DNA from: Marinomonas rhodophyticola
GTDB taxonomy: Bacteria; Pseudomonadota; Gammaproteobacteria; Pseudomonadales; Marinomonadaceae
Direction of reading: 5' to 3'
NCBI RefSeq assembly: GCF_026113935.1
Contig: NZ_JAPEUL010000009.1
Coordinates: 392,501-456,500, forward strand
DNA: 64,000 nt
The position numbers were made by a program, and so were the translations under genes. The notes beneath the pieces are model-generated. The model saw nothing but the letters and a program-made list of their open reading frames with translations, was not told the DNA's origin and made no database searches. Numbering within the stretch: position 1 is the first letter of the stretch; every line of letters starts with the position of its first letter. Below, piece by piece: positions 18,354 through 29,022 of the stretch.

Positions 18354-19508
18354 CTAATCACAGGCGAGAGTGCCAACATCTGATAATACAGCATAATAAG
18401 TAAGGCCAGGCTTAAAGGTGTCTTGGCTCGATGGAATAATATTGTCATATTTAGTAAGGGTTATAATCGGTGCGGTTAAATACCCTTTCGAAGCGATGGA
18501 GCTGCTGGTGTTGATGGTGGTTTGAATGTCTAATTTTAGGTCTTTTGGGTCCTTGTTTAATACTGCTTTTAGCATTTTTAGGCTGTCGTCGGTGAAAGAA
18601 AAGGCCGCATCTAAAGATAGGCTAGCTTCTTCGTTCGCATTGTAATACAGCTCTTCTGCGGCAAGAGTCATGGTGATGATTTTTAGTCGCTTGACGTCCT
18701 CACGCTCTTTAAGGCTTTGAAGTTCTGAACAAGACATTTGATAGCGTTCTAGTACCAAACCATTTACGACGGTATAGCCGGAAGCGCTTTTCTTAGAACT
18801 CATATTGGCTGAGTTTGTTTCGGATTGAATGACGACGCCATTTTCCCATTGCGTGTTTTCCGCCCAGTTATAAACCATGCGGTTTGGAGCGATAGCCAAT
18901 GTATCGACTTTAAGTCTGGCTTCATTTAGTGCCGTAAGCGTTTGATCTTTTAGTGTGTTTTCAGTTGCGCAGGCAGCCAAGGCGTTTTGTTTATCCACTG
19001 CTGATAAGCTGTCAGCATCCATTCCCTTGCTGTGCTCTATAAGACAGGATAAATAGTCTGTATTGGCTTTTACAAAGCTCGCAGAAAGTAATTTCTCATC
19101 GCTCACTGCTTTAATAAACCTATAAAGAGGATTCGTGTCTGTGCTTTTTTGGGCGTTCTCGACATCAGTCGTGTTGGCAGAATAGTATTCTTGGTAGAGC
19201 TTGCCCTTGCGTTCTAGGATAGTGTCTTCTTTTGCTATCGGTGAGTAACCAAGTTCATTTAAACAATTTGTTTTAAATGGGGATCGATAACTGCTTGCGA
19301 CACAAACTTGGCCTGCTTTTAGCCCAAGTTGCCCATTCAAAGACACATAAGTGGTTTGTAGAGGATGGCCTTTCACAAACCATCTGCTGGGGTTCATCCC
19401 CACACCATCGTTTTGGGCTGAGGAGGTGAGGCTATCGACAACATTAAGTTGATTGTTGGAGCAAGCACTCAAGACCAAAGTAAGAATAAGTAAGGGTAGA
19501 AAACGCAT
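18354..19508 (-). CDS. predicted lipoprotein of unknown function
   Basis: A 384-residue protein with a lipoprotein signal (M-R-F-L-P-L-L-I-L-T-L-V-L-S-A-C, lipid cysteine at 16). The mature part is mixed polar sequence with five further cysteines (for example V-C-V-A-S, T-N-C-L-N, L-S-C-L-I-E, A-A-C-A-T, M-S-C-S-E), which could form disulphides in the periplasm. No domain is recognisable to me. It is not an enzyme with an obvious motif. The gene precedes tag by 8 bases on the same strand. Confidence 0.75.
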   Translation of the reverse strand: MRFLPLLILTLVLSACSNNQLNVVDSLTSSAQNDGVGMNPSRWFVKGHPLQTTYVSLNGQLGLKAGQVCVASSYRSPFKTNCLNELGYSPIAKEDTILERKGKLYQEYYSANTTDVENAQKSTDTNPLYRFIKAVSDEKLLSASFVKANTDYLSCLIEHSKGMDADSLSAVDKQNALAACATENTLKDQTLTALNEARLKVDTLAIAPNRMVYNWAENTQWENGVVIQSETNSANMSSKKSASGYTVVNGLVLERYQMSCSELQSLKEREDVKRLKIITMTLAAEELYYNANEEASLSLDAAFSFTDDSLKMLKAVLNKDPKDLKLDIQTTINTSSSIASKGYLTAPIITLTKYDNIIPSSQDTFKPGLTYYAVLSDVGTLACD

Positions 19509-19590
19509 AGTAGCGCCTCTCTTTTATTTTCGAACTCCTTACAAAGTAGGTCAATTTATGACCATTCACAAGGTGAAATTGCAGCGAGTA

Positions 19591-20505
19591 TTATTTGTCC
19601 AATCGAGTTTGTTTCTCCAGTTTGTTAATCAGGGTATCGTAAAACTCTTTGGCGAGGCCTGAAAGCGGGCTTAAGTTAGAGGTCAGTACTTCGAGCGGTT
19701 CAACAATATTGGGGGCGAAGGGTTTTAAGACGACGTTGGGCAGTTGGAAGACTTTATCGAAGTAGCGGAAGTTTAAAATGTCGACCAAGGTGGCGCCCAT
19801 GCCTAAGTTGACAAAGGATAAGCCGTGAATGGTGGTATGCACTTCGAGTGTGCGGTTAAAAGGCAAACCGTTTTCTGCATAAAGGCGTTTCAGCGCTTTG
19901 GTGGTGGCGTTTTCAGAGTCGAGTGTTATCCAGTTTAATCCTTGTAAATCATGAGGATGGATAATGTCTAATTGAGACGCGGGATGATCTTTAGGTACCG
20001 CGCAATAACAGGCGAGATCAAAGGCGACGGAATCGTGTTTCGAGGAGCTTTGGGCTTTATCGACTAAGCCAATTTGATATTGCCCAGAGGCAATACCTTG
20101 TCGAATCGCGGAACAACCAGAAAGATGTAAGCTCACGTCTACGCCAGGATTGGCCGTCATATATTCTGCAATCAGTTCGGGCAAAAATTGGTAGGACGGA
20201 CCAAAAATGGTGGCGATACGCAGCCTGCCTGTTTTACTGTTTTTAGCACGTTTAATACTGTCCTCTAAGTGGTTTACGCCTTGCAATATGCCATAGACTT
20301 CTTCGTGTAAGTAAAGTGCTTCGTCGGTTGGGATCAATTTACCGTTGTTGCGCACAAAGAGCTTGTAGCCGATTTCATCTTCAAAATTAGCAAGCATTTT
20401 ACTGGCGGCTGGCTGGCTGACATAGCTGCGTTCTGCGGCTCTGGTAATGCTGCCAGTAACAAAGACTTCGTGAAAGATACGCAATTTATTGATGTTCATC
20501 GCCAT
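19591..20505 (-). CDS. LysR family regulator of the adjacent amino-acid transport operon
   Basis: A 304-residue regulator. The N-terminal winged helix (I-N-K-L-R-I-F-H-E-V, A-A-E-R-S-Y-V-S-Q-P-A-A-S-K-M) is of the classical type. The effector domain resembles the CysB/GltC-like group with a G-S-I-T/R-I-A-T-I-F-G-P-S-Y pattern. It is divergent from the aapJ-like gene across a 204-bp gap, so it most likely activates the transporter and oxidase genes when an amino acid or amine ligand is bound. A second start two codons in (20499) is possible. Confidence 0.9.
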   Translation of the reverse strand: MAMNINKLRIFHEVFVTGSITRAAERSYVSQPAASKMLANFEDEIGYKLFVRNNGKLIPTDEALYLHEEVYGILQGVNHLEDSIKRAKNSKTGRLRIATIFGPSYQFLPELIAEYMTANPGVDVSLHLSGCSAIRQGIASGQYQIGLVDKAQSSSKHDSVAFDLACYCAVPKDHPASQLDIIHPHDLQGLNWITLDSENATTKALKRLYAENGLPFNRTLEVHTTIHGLSFVNLGMGATLVDILNFRYFDKVFQLPNVVLKPFAPNIVEPLEVLTSNLSPLSGLAKEFYDTLINKLEKQTRLDK

Positions 20506-20709
20506 AACCTAAAGTTATTAGACTATTAAAAATATTCAGTGTGATTATAGAAAATCTTCACATAAGATCCTAACGGTTAGTTGTTTGATCTGCATCAAAA
20601 TATTGCATAAGAAGATGCGGTCACGGTATCACTTACAACAAGAAGCCAGTTAAAAATCGATACTGAATAAAAAGAAACCATAAAATCAACAGCATAAAAG
20701 GAACGAACA

Positions 20710-21741
20710 ATGAAGAAATTATCCGTTGCGTTAGCCGTTACATCGACGCTTTTAGCCACAAACAGCTATGCAGACGATAGCACATCCACTTTAAGTGCGG
20801 TCAAGGAGCGCGGTTATGTAAATTGCGTGATAGGCAACTCCTTTCCCGGTTTTTACAGTTTGAATAAAGAGGGAGAATGGCAGGGCATGGACATCGACAT
20901 GTGCCGAGGCGTTGCTTCTGCTGTGTTTGGTGATGCCACCAAAGTAAAATTTCTCCCAGTGCAATGGGCGCAAAGCTTCACCTCTATTAAGAGTGGTAAA
21001 GGTGACATATTATCAAAAGGTATGACGTGGACGCTTTCCCGTGATACCCAACAAGGGTTGGATTTCCTAGACACGTATTTTTATGACGGCCAAGGTTTCA
21101 TGGTGCATAAAGATCTGGGGGTGAAGTCCATCAAAGAGCTAAATGGGGCTACGGTATGTGTACTAACTGGCACCTCTAGTGAGTTGAATATCGCGGATTA
21201 CAGCCGAGCGAATAATCTAGACATCAAGACGGTGGTATTTGATGACTCTTCTGTGCGCAACACCGCCTTTTTTAACAACAACTGCGATGCATTAACCAAT
21301 GACAAGTCTGGTTTGGCGGCGCAGCGTTCTGCCGCACCTAACCCAAGCGATTATGTCATTTTACCCGAAACCATTTCCAAAGAAGCTCTGTCTTTCGCGG
21401 TGAAGCAAAACGACAGTGAATGGGCGAATGTGGTGAAGTGGACCTTTGCCGCCATGGTGGCGGCAGAAGAGTTTGGTGTGAATTCGCAAAACGTTGAACA
21501 GATGCGTGCGGAAAGTCAAAGCCCTGTGGTTCGCCGCTTGCTTGGCGTTGAAGGCGACCTGCATGTTGGTCTAGGGTTGCCGCAAGATTGGGCGTATCAA
21601 GTGATTAAAAACGTCGGTAATTACGGTGAAGTCTACGAACGTAACGTGGGGGTAAACAGTGTGTTGGGTCTGGACCGTGAAGGTACTCTGAACGCATTGT
21701 GGACTAACGGCGGAATGATGTACGCAAAATCTTTCCGTTAA
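20710..21741 (+). CDS. aapJ: general L-amino acid ABC transporter, binding protein
   Basis: A 343-residue periplasmic binding protein of the AapJ/BztA group. It has a 21-residue signal peptide ending S-Y-A. The mature protein starts T-L-S-A-V-K-E-R-G-Y-V-N-C-V-I-G and has the family motifs G-M-D-I-D-M-C-R-G-V-A-S-A and L-S-R-D-T near the ligand site. AAAAGGAACGAAC precedes the ATG. The next three genes encode its two permeases and ATPase in the usual Aap order. A 110-bp spacer follows, in which a weak hairpin could hold binding-protein message above permease message. The operon imports amino acids broadly; specificity cannot be read from sequence. Confidence 0.92.
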   Translation: MKKLSVALAVTSTLLATNSYADDSTSTLSAVKERGYVNCVIGNSFPGFYSLNKEGEWQGMDIDMCRGVASAVFGDATKVKFLPVQWAQSFTSIKSGKGDILSKGMTWTLSRDTQQGLDFLDTYFYDGQGFMVHKDLGVKSIKELNGATVCVLTGTSSELNIADYSRANNLDIKTVVFDDSSVRNTAFFNNNCDALTNDKSGLAAQRSAAPNPSDYVILPETISKEALSFAVKQNDSEWANVVKWTFAAMVAAEEFGVNSQNVEQMRAESQSPVVRRLLGVEGDLHVGLGLPQDWAYQVIKNVGNYGEVYERNVGVNSVLGLDREGTLNALWTNGGMMYAKSFR

Positions 21742-21851
21742 CACCTGATGGCGACACGTTATTGGGTGTAAGGGTTTCTAAATATCGTAATAGCTAGGCG
21801 TTTGCCTATCTATTGCGGTTTTGGTTTTCTTTCTTCGTTCGGTATATCGAT

Positions 21852-23084
21852 ATGATTCAGTCTTCTACGAGCAAGTCACAAAAAAGTCCCTTGAAGGGCG
21901 CTGGCTTGCCTTCGTCTGCGACACAAAAAAGACGGTCTCTGCTTAATAATGATGCAAGCAGAGCGGTCATTCTTCAAGCGTTTGTCTTGATGTTAGCGTT
22001 ATTCGGCCTATGGTTTTTATTTGCCAATGCCAGTGAAAATTTAAACCGTTTGGGCATGACGTTTGGCTTTGATTTTTTGCAGGTGACTGCGGGGTTTAAT
22101 ATTAGCTGGAGCCTGATTCCTTATGACCCCAGCATGAGTTATTGGCGTGTCTTTTTCGTCGGCATTGTGAATACCTTGGTATTGTCTTTTTGCGTGATTG
22201 TCGTCGGTACTCTGGTTGGCACCTTGGTGGGTATTTTACGTTTGTCTGAGAATCCCTTGGTGTCTCAATTGGCTCGTTGGTACGTGGAAATCGTGCGTAA
22301 TGTGCCCTTGTTAATCCAAATTATTTTTTGGTTTACCGTGGTGTTCTCTACCTTGCCTGCGCCGCGAGAAAGTTATCATCTAGGTGAATGGTTGTTTTTG
22401 AATAACCGTGGCTTGTATGTGACGACCGTACAAAGTGCCGTGTCATGGGGATGGGTTCTTGCCCTTGTTGCTGGCTTGACCCTGTTGCTTTATGGGTTGT
22501 TGCGTTGGTCTAAACCGTATTACGTCTTGTCTGGTTCTCGTTCCAGTGGGTTTTATATTGGCCTAGTTGTTTGGGCATTGCTGGCTAGCTGGGCTTTGTG
22601 GTTCTTTGTGAATGCAATGACTCTGTCTGTGCCGAGCCTGCAAGGTTTTAATTTCAGCGGGGGAGCTTATATTCCAGCGTCATTTGGGGCGGCGTTTGTG
22701 GCCATGACGGTGTATCGATCTGCGGCGATAGCTGAAACTGTGCGAGCGGGTATGCAATCTATCGACAGAGGACAACACGAAGCCGCTTTTACCATTGGTT
22801 TCTCTCGTGTTCAGTCCTTGCGTCTGATTTTAATTCCACAGGCCATTCGATCCATTATTCCACCGATGACCAATTCTTGGTTGACCAGTGTGAAAGATTC
22901 TTCTCTTGCTGTGGCAATTGGCTTTCCTGAGTTGGTGTCGGTGTTTATGCAAACGTCGATGAACCAAACCGGACGCGCTATCGAGATCATCTTTATGGTC
23001 ATGGGCTTTTATATCTTCATCAGTTTGCTGATCTCCTACTTGCTCAACAAGTACAACGACAGTGTGCAGTATAAGGTGCGATAA
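21852..23084 (+). CDS. aapQ: general L-amino acid ABC transporter permease (AapQ-like)
   Basis: A 410-residue membrane permease. A polar N-terminal tail (residues 1-45) is followed by about eight hydrophobic segments, the typical long Aap-type insert with W-x-W segments, and an EAA loop (G-Q-H-E-A-A-F-T-I-G-F-S) near residue 305. ATG 21852 is chosen over a TTG 13 codons upstream; neither has a strong ribosome site. The stop codon directly abuts the next start at 23085, so the permeases are translationally coupled. Confidence 0.9.
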   Translation: MIQSSTSKSQKSPLKGAGLPSSATQKRRSLLNNDASRAVILQAFVLMLALFGLWFLFANASENLNRLGMTFGFDFLQVTAGFNISWSLIPYDPSMSYWRVFFVGIVNTLVLSFCVIVVGTLVGTLVGILRLSENPLVSQLARWYVEIVRNVPLLIQIIFWFTVVFSTLPAPRESYHLGEWLFLNNRGLYVTTVQSAVSWGWVLALVAGLTLLLYGLLRWSKPYYVLSGSRSSGFYIGLVVWALLASWALWFFVNAMTLSVPSLQGFNFSGGAYIPASFGAAFVAMTVYRSAAIAETVRAGMQSIDRGQHEAAFTIGFSRVQSLRLILIPQAIRSIIPPMTNSWLTSVKDSSLAVAIGFPELVSVFMQTSMNQTGRAIEIIFMVMGFYIFISLLISYLLNKYNDSVQYKVR

Positions 23085-24443
23085 ATGGACGATCTAAACG
23101 TGAAAAATCCACCCGTTTTAAAGCAATTTGTTCCGACACCACCGCGTCCGCCACGTCAAAGTAAAAGTGGCATTTTCGGTACCATTCGTCAGCGTTGTTT
23201 TAACAGTATCGGTAACAGTGTGTTGACCTTGTGTGTGATCGCTGTGCTGTTTTATTTAGTGAAACACGTGTTGGATTGGGCCGTGTTTAACGCTGTATTT
23301 ATTGCGGATAATCGTCGCCAATGCATGGATATCAGTCCGGATGGCGCCTGTTGGGCGGGGGTTATTAGCTGGTTTAATGGCTTAATTTATGGGCGTTTTC
23401 CGGTCGATGAGCAATGGCGTGTCAATGTTGGCGTATTGCTTGGCTTGGTGTGGTTATTGCCGCTGATGTCTAAGCGTATACCTTTGCGTAACGTCATCTT
23501 ATTGTCTTGGATCGGCCTGTATCCTTTTGTCGGGGCGTATCTTTTCTTAGGTGGCCGTTTTGGTGCGGAGTTGGGCTGGGTACATGGCGTGATGACCTGC
23601 CTTGCTTTGGCTTTTCTAACCATTATCTACGCTAACTGGATCTTGTCAGTATGGGATAAAAAGGGGCTAAACGAACTGTTTGTGCCGCTGGTATCACGCT
23701 TCGTTGAGCGACGAATTCATCTGTTGAGCTTTGTGGCTGTGTGGTTGCTTATCGCGCTGGTGATGGCTTTTGTAGTGAATCAAGTATCGTTGGAACCGGT
23801 GGCCATTGAGCGTTGGGGCGGTTTGTTCTTGACGTTTATTATCGCCAGTTTTGCTATCACCATGGCGATTCCTATTGGTGTGGTATTAGCGCTTGGCCGT
23901 CGTTCTAAGTTACCCGTGATTCATTGGTTGTCGATGACAGTGATCGAGCTAGTTCGTTCTGTACCTTTGATCACTGTCTTGTTTATGGCCGTGACTCTGT
24001 TGCCTATCTTTTTACCCGCGGATGTGGAATTCAACAAGCTTGCGCAGGTGCTGGTGGCGGTGTGTATCTTTGCTGGTGCGTACATGGCGGAAAACATCCG
24101 TGGTGGTTTGCAGGCCATTCCCAAAGGTCAGTACGAAGCCGCCGCAACGCTTGGCTTAGGTTATCTGCATACCATGGCGCTGATTATTCTGCCGCAGGCG
24201 CTTCGAATGATGATTCCAAACATCATGACGTCGTTTATCAGTTTGTTGAAAGACACGACCTTGGTTTCCATCATTGGTTTGTTCGACATTATGTTGATGG
24301 CACGTAATATCGCCAATGACAAAGACTGGGTGGGCATGCACACCGAACCTTTGGTGATGATTTCCGTACTCTTCTTTTTGTTTTGCTACAGCATGTCTCA
24401 ATACAGTTTGACCCTAGAAAAACGTTTAAAGGTGGATCGCTAA
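23085..24443 (+). CDS. aapM: general L-amino acid ABC transporter permease (AapM-like)
   Basis: A 452-residue permease with a proline-rich cytoplasmic start ([10 protein letters not shown]), about eight membrane segments, and the EAA motif ([13 protein letters not shown]) near residue 350. The extended N-terminal half with a [14 protein letters not shown] periplasmic loop is characteristic of AapM. It partners AapQ and ends one base into the ATPase gene (TAATG overlap), a coupled arrangement. Confidence 0.92.
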   Translation: MDDLNVKNPPVLKQFVPTPPRPPRQSKSGIFGTIRQRCFNSIGNSVLTLCVIAVLFYLVKHVLDWAVFNAVFIADNRRQCMDISPDGACWAGVISWFNGLIYGRFPVDEQWRVNVGVLLGLVWLLPLMSKRIPLRNVILLSWIGLYPFVGAYLFLGGRFGAELGWVHGVMTCLALAFLTIIYANWILSVWDKKGLNELFVPLVSRFVERRIHLLSFVAVWLLIALVMAFVVNQVSLEPVAIERWGGLFLTFIIASFAITMAIPIGVVLALGRRSKLPVIHWLSMTVIELVRSVPLITVLFMAVTLLPIFLPADVEFNKLAQVLVAVCIFAGAYMAENIRGGLQAIPKGQYEAAATLGLGYLHTMALIILPQALRMMIPNIMTSFISLLKDTTLVSIIGLFDIMLMARNIANDKDWVGMHTEPLVMISVLFFLFCYSMSQYSLTLEKRLKVDR

Positions 24444-25213
24444 TGATGACTTCATCAGGCCATTTGGCTAGAAAAAATACCACAAACACAGCGATTAAAA
24501 TCGACAAGCTAAATAAATGGTACGGAGACCATCATGTCTTAAAAGACGTTTCTCTGGATATTAGTGAAGGCGAAATTATGGTGGTGTGTGGGCCGTCTGG
24601 CTCAGGTAAATCGACCCTGATTCGCTCCTTGAATCATTTAGAAGATTACCAGGAAGGCGTGGTTTCCGTGTTTGGTCAGCCGCTTTCTCGGGATCGTCAA
24701 AGCCATAAAATCATTCACCAAACCATGGGTATGGTGTTTCAGAACTTTAACTTATTTCCTCACCTTACTGTTTTGCAGAACTGTACTTTAGGTCTCACTT
24801 GGCTGCGCAAGATGTCAGAGCGTGACGCTGACAAAATGGCAATGCGTTTATTGGATCGCGTGGGCATTGCGCAATTGGCGACGCGTTATCCGGGGCAATT
24901 ATCCGGTGGTCAACAACAGCGTGTGGCGATTTCTCGATCTCTCGCCATGGATCTCAAAATCATGTTGTTCGACGAGCCAACCTCTGCGTTAGATCCAGAA
25001 ATGGTCAAGGAAGTCTTGGACGTGATGATTGACCTTGCTAAAACCGGCATGACCATGGTGTGCGTTACCCATGAAATGCAGTTCGCCAAACAAGTAGCCG
25101 ATCGTGTGGTGTTCATGGCCGATGGTGAAATCATCGAAGTTGGGCCACCGGAGCAGGTGTTAGTCAATCCCCAGTGGGATAGGACGAAAGAGTTTTTACA
25201 ACATGTTCTCTGA
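24443..25213 (+). CDS. aapP: general L-amino acid ABC transporter ATPase (AapP-like)
   Basis: A 256-residue polar amino acid ATPase. It shows Walker A (G-P-S-G-S-G-K-S-T), the signature [13 protein letters not shown], Walker B ([13 protein letters not shown]) and switch H (V-T-H-E-M-Q-F-A), and ends E-F-L-Q-H-V-L. Its ATG overlaps the AapM stop by one base. It energises import by the two permeases before it. Confidence 0.94.
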   Translation: MMTSSGHLARKNTTNTAIKIDKLNKWYGDHHVLKDVSLDISEGEIMVVCGPSGSGKSTLIRSLNHLEDYQEGVVSVFGQPLSRDRQSHKIIHQTMGMVFQNFNLFPHLTVLQNCTLGLTWLRKMSERDADKMAMRLLDRVGIAQLATRYPGQLSGGQQQRVAISRSLAMDLKIMLFDEPTSALDPEMVKEVLDVMIDLAKTGMTMVCVTHEMQFAKQVADRVVFMADGEIIEVGPPEQVLVNPQWDRTKEFLQHVL

Positions 25214-25314
25214 AATTTTTGAACGATGGCAGCACTCGTGACATCGTTCAAAGATTGAGCTTAGCGGTTAAAGAAAAATACGAACTTACCCTTATTTTAT
25301 GGAATGAAATCAAT

Positions 25315-26627
25315 ATGTTGGCAAAAAACAGATCGACGTACACCAACATGCCTTTTTGGTTGGCCGATACGTCTTTGGCAAGCAAGATTCACTCAAATGC
25401 TCGCTTTGAACTTCCACAAAAAGCCGACGCTGTGATTGTTGGTGGTGGTTTTACGGGTATCTCAGCGGCCATTACTTTGGCGCGAGCGGGGCATCAAAGT
25501 GATATTACTGGAAGGTGGTCGGTTAGGGGAAGGAGCCAGTTGTCGAAATGGCGGCTTGCTTGGCCCAAGCTTCAGCAAGTTGGGCGTGGATGGGCTAGAG
25601 CGTCAATATGGTCGTGATCAGGTGCATTCGACGATTAGAGAAAGTCTGGTGGCCTTTAATTGGCTGGTGGACTTTATCAAAGAAGAACAAATTGATTGCG
25701 ATTTGTCTTTGTGCGGGCGTTTTCGTGGGGCCAGTCATCCAAGCCACTATGCGGGTTTAATTGAGCAGGCTGAAGAACTTGCCAAAGTAGTAGATTTCCC
25801 CGCGATTGCGGTGAGTCGTCAGGATCAATTCGAAGAAGTGGGTTCTAACGCTTATCATGGCGGCGTGGTTTATCCGACCGATGGTACTTTGCAGCCCGCT
25901 AAGCTACATCGTGGACTGTGTCATATCGCTCAGCAATCGGGCGTGTTAATGCTAGAACACACCAAGGTGCGTGATGTCAGTAAACAAGGCGCTAGCTACA
26001 AGGTTCAGTACGATGGCGGCGTTATCTATGCCGATCAAGTGATTATCGCCACAAATGGCTACACGGGTGGCGAGTTTGATAAATTCAAACGTCGTGTGAT
26101 TCCGATTCGTTCCGCGATGATTGCCACCGAGGAATTGCCTGAATCTGTGATTCGTTCTGTGATGCCCGAAATTACGTGCTCATGGCGGTACTGAGCGTTT
26201 GGTGGCCTATTATCGACCTTCGCCAGACGGTAAGCGCATCTTGTTTGGCGGGCGGGCGTTTGGTCGCGGTGATCAGCCGCAACTGTATTCGAAATACCTG
26301 CAAGATTTCATGATTCGGGTGTTTCCCCAATTAGAAGAGGCCAAAATCGATTACGCTTGGTCGGGCTATGTTGCTTACACCTTTGACCATGTGCCTCACA
26401 TCGGCCAAATGGACGATATGCACTACGCCATGGGCTACTGTGGTTCTGGTGTGGGTCGCGCCAATTATTTTGGTCGCAAAATTGCCCAACAGGTGCTGAA
26501 TCAAGCGGAAGGGAAAACGTCTTTCGACCAGTTTCCATTCAATACCCGTCCACTTTACACCGGAAAACCTTGGTTTTTGCCAGCCATTATGCGATGGCAT
26601 GATTTTGCGGATCGACGCGGCTGGTAA
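25315..26627 (+). pseudogene. FAD-dependent amine/amino-acid oxidoreductase (DAO family), two frameshifts
   Basis: A 436-residue flavoprotein after repair, similar to gamma-glutamylputrescine oxidase PuuB and OrdL. The FAD-binding dinucleotide fold (A-V-I-V-G-G-G-F-T-G-I-S-A-A) lies near residue 40. The first break is after A-R-A-G; removing base 25490, just after GAGCGG, restores A-R-A-G-I-K-V-I-L-L-E-G-G. The second is after V-M-P-E-I; removing 26175, just after GAGCAC on the minus strand, restores S-A-H-G-G-T-E-R-L-V-A-Y-Y-R-P-S-P-D-G. It closes the aap-like operon, so the imported compound is probably deaminated here. Probably intact in the cell. Confidence 0.88.
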
Positions 26628-26721
26628 TAGCAAGGCGAAGCAACGCTGGATTGAACACCTCTCAAAACCCTAGTGATTCACTTGGGTTTTGTTTTTTTTG
26701 CTGGGTATGCTTGAAATGCGT

Positions 26722-28232
26722 TTAGCTTTGAAGATTCAGAATGTGCTTTTTCAGATCGGTTGTTGAGATATTCGCCGTACGTGGGGCGTATAGGACGATG
26801 ATATTATCTTTCGCTAAGCACTGGCTAAGGGCATTCCAACGCTCGCTGCCTTGCCATTCATCACCACAGATAACGGCGTTGATGTTGAGCGAGGCTATCC
26901 ATTGAGCAGCTGCTTCGGTTTGAGACATGGGCGCGCCAACCAAATGGACTTCATCGACAATCGATAGTGCGCTGAGTATGGCCATGCGATCTTGTTCAGA
27001 CATCACCGGAGCGTAGCCTTTGCTTTGCTTGCCAAACGCATCGGGCGCAACCCCCACAACAAGAACATCCCCTTGTTGTTTGGCATATTTCAGATAGTTG
27101 AGGTGCCCTTGGTGGAATAAATCGAAGTAGCCTAATGCGAGTACACGCTGTGGTTGGCTTTTCTGGATTGGCGGCTGGTTCTTCTGGATTGTCTGAAGGT
27201 GTTTCTCGATGGCGGCCAGTAGTGGATCGTCTGCTTTATGTCGTCGCAAGGTGGAAAGAATATTCAGCGCTTTTTGTGTGTTGCCTTTGCTCCACTCTCC
27301 GTAAAGGCGTGAGTAGCCATAACATAGCGCAAGCCAAGAAAAATGCCGTAAGTTAGCGGCGGATACTATGGTGTCGAAATATGGATCAGGAACGCGCCAA
27401 TGTGCGCCATAAAGGGCAGCTAAAAACGCATCTGGTGCCGTTAAATGCCATATTTCTCCGGCAGGAGACATTTTGGCGTTAAGCTGAAGCGGGGGAAGTA
27501 AGTGATGCGGTTCCAATCAAAGGGAACCTGATCCATCCAAAGTCCTGATATGGTTTCACCTGAAGGAAGCTCGGTACCATACCCGCATACATCCATGGTG
27601 ATGCCAGACGTTAGGTGTATAAAGCAGCGAGGGTTGATCAAACCATAGGAGCGTGCTGTTTCCTGCCAACCTAGTGCGATTAACGCTTGGATGGCAGCGG
27701 GCATTTGTTGCCAATCAATACCAATATCAATGTCTTTGTCGTTGTCTAATAATTGCCCTGTACGCTCAAGGCCGAGTAAGGTGCCGGCGGTAGCAAAAGC
27801 ATAAATCCCTTGTCGCTTTAGCTCGGCAAGAGTGGTCCATAATAAGGATTCGGCTCGGGGGCGATCAAACGTCGAGGTCTTTTTTATCGGCTGAGGATAG
27901 GCCGCCGCCGAAACAAAGGATTGAGACAAAAACGCCCCAAGGGCTTGATGAAAAGCGTGGGAGGCTTGGGGCAACAAGCGGCTTTGTTGATAGCACAATC
28001 CTAAGATGTGATATGCCTCATGCAGGTAAGGTTTTTCACGCAATAAAGCTTCAAGCCTTTCAATCCACGCGTTCCCCGTACCTTCTAAGACCGCCAACTG
28101 AGCGAGATAGATTTGCGGGATAATATATTCAGGTGCTTGTTTATAAATACCTTGAAAAAGTTGCTTGGCGTCTTGATATTGCCCGGCACGAAAATACTGC
28201 ACGGCGAGCTGAATTTGGTCATCAATGGTCAT
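26722..28232 (-). pseudogene. TPR - LicD-type nucleotidyltransferase - cytidylyltransferase fusion, frameshifted
   Basis: About 503 residues when repaired. Residues 1-95 form TPR-like helices (Y-F-R-A-G-Q-Y-Q-D-A-K-Q-L-F). The middle, about 120-290, is a LicD/fukutin-like transferase with G-T-L-L-G and D-N-D-K-D-I-D-I-G-I metal site. The end, from about 365, is a TagD-type cytidylyltransferase with G-Y-F-D-L-F-H-Q-G-H-L-N-Y-L and I-S-T-T-D-L-K. One base is missing after GAGACA (27465-27470); adding it turns P-K into P-K-M-S-P-A-G-E-I-W-H-L-T-A. CDP-activated choline, glycerol or ribitol made by the last domain could be passed to a glycan by the LicD domain. Stand-alone gene. Confidence 0.82.
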
Positions 28233-28314
28233 GTTCTTCCTGCAGGGTATTATGTGATTGGGAGCAGTATTGTTCTTACTATTAAGGCTGGCTGGGTAAG
28301 TGCCTCTTGAGGTC

Positions 28315-28789
28315 TTAATCTAATACTTTTAGCAAGCAAACTACACGTTCTATTTCGTTAAAGCCAAGTTGTTTGTGAAGGTTAACGCTTTTTTCGTTGG
28401 TAATCGGAGCGTCGCTGCCGAGCCACCTGAAAGCCTTTTTGTTTTGCCCATTCTTCAGCAGCGTGAATCAAAGCTTTGCCGATACCTTGCCCTTGGCAAT
28501 CCGGTGAGACAAACCAAGCTTCGATGTAGGGCGTGGTTTGCTGGCTACTGCCAGGGACGTTGTCACGCAGGTTTAGCTCGATAAAACCGACCATCTTTTG
28601 GGCATCATCAAGGGCAATCAACACCTCTTGTACATTTGGATGGCTGCCATGAAAGAAGGCGTCGACTTCCGCTTGGTTAATGTTTTTTATTTCAGGCAGA
28701 AATTCGACTCTTAGCGCTGACCAAGCATTGCAATCTTGATGTCGAATAGAGCGAATGTTAATTGGCATTAATAGCGTCTTTTTAGTCAT
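28315..28789 (-). pseudogene. GNAT acetyltransferase, AAC(6')-like, frameshifted
   Basis: About 157 residues. The GNAT fold is recognisable: I-R-S-I-R-H-Q-D at the start, the acetyl-CoA loop D-C-Q-G-Q-G-I-G-K-A-L-I near residue 115, and the Y-I-E-A-W-F-V strand. These features resemble the aminoglycoside 6'-N-acetyltransferase subgroup, although most such chromosomal genes act on other amines. The frame breaks at K-G-F-Q; dropping base 28426, after GAGCCA, restores W-L-G-S-D-A-P-I-T-N-E-K-S and L-H-K-Q-L-G-F to the stop at 28315. The start at 28789 (M-T-K-K) has AGGG upstream; 28768 is possible. Confidence 0.8.
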
Positions 28790-29022
28790 CAAATTAACCC
28801 TGCCGCTCATGCTTGCGTAATTTCTGTTAGAAAAATGAATATAATAGATTTTTCTATTCTCTTGAACACAGACTAGTAGGAGTATCAAAGCCCCTTACAT
28901 TTTAACGTAACAAAATTTACGACTATATTTACAATTTTTTGACAAAATAAAACAATAATTGAGCAGTGTTTTATTCTACATGCACTATGTTTTGTGTAAT
29001 GTTTTATAAGGGATTGTTCATT

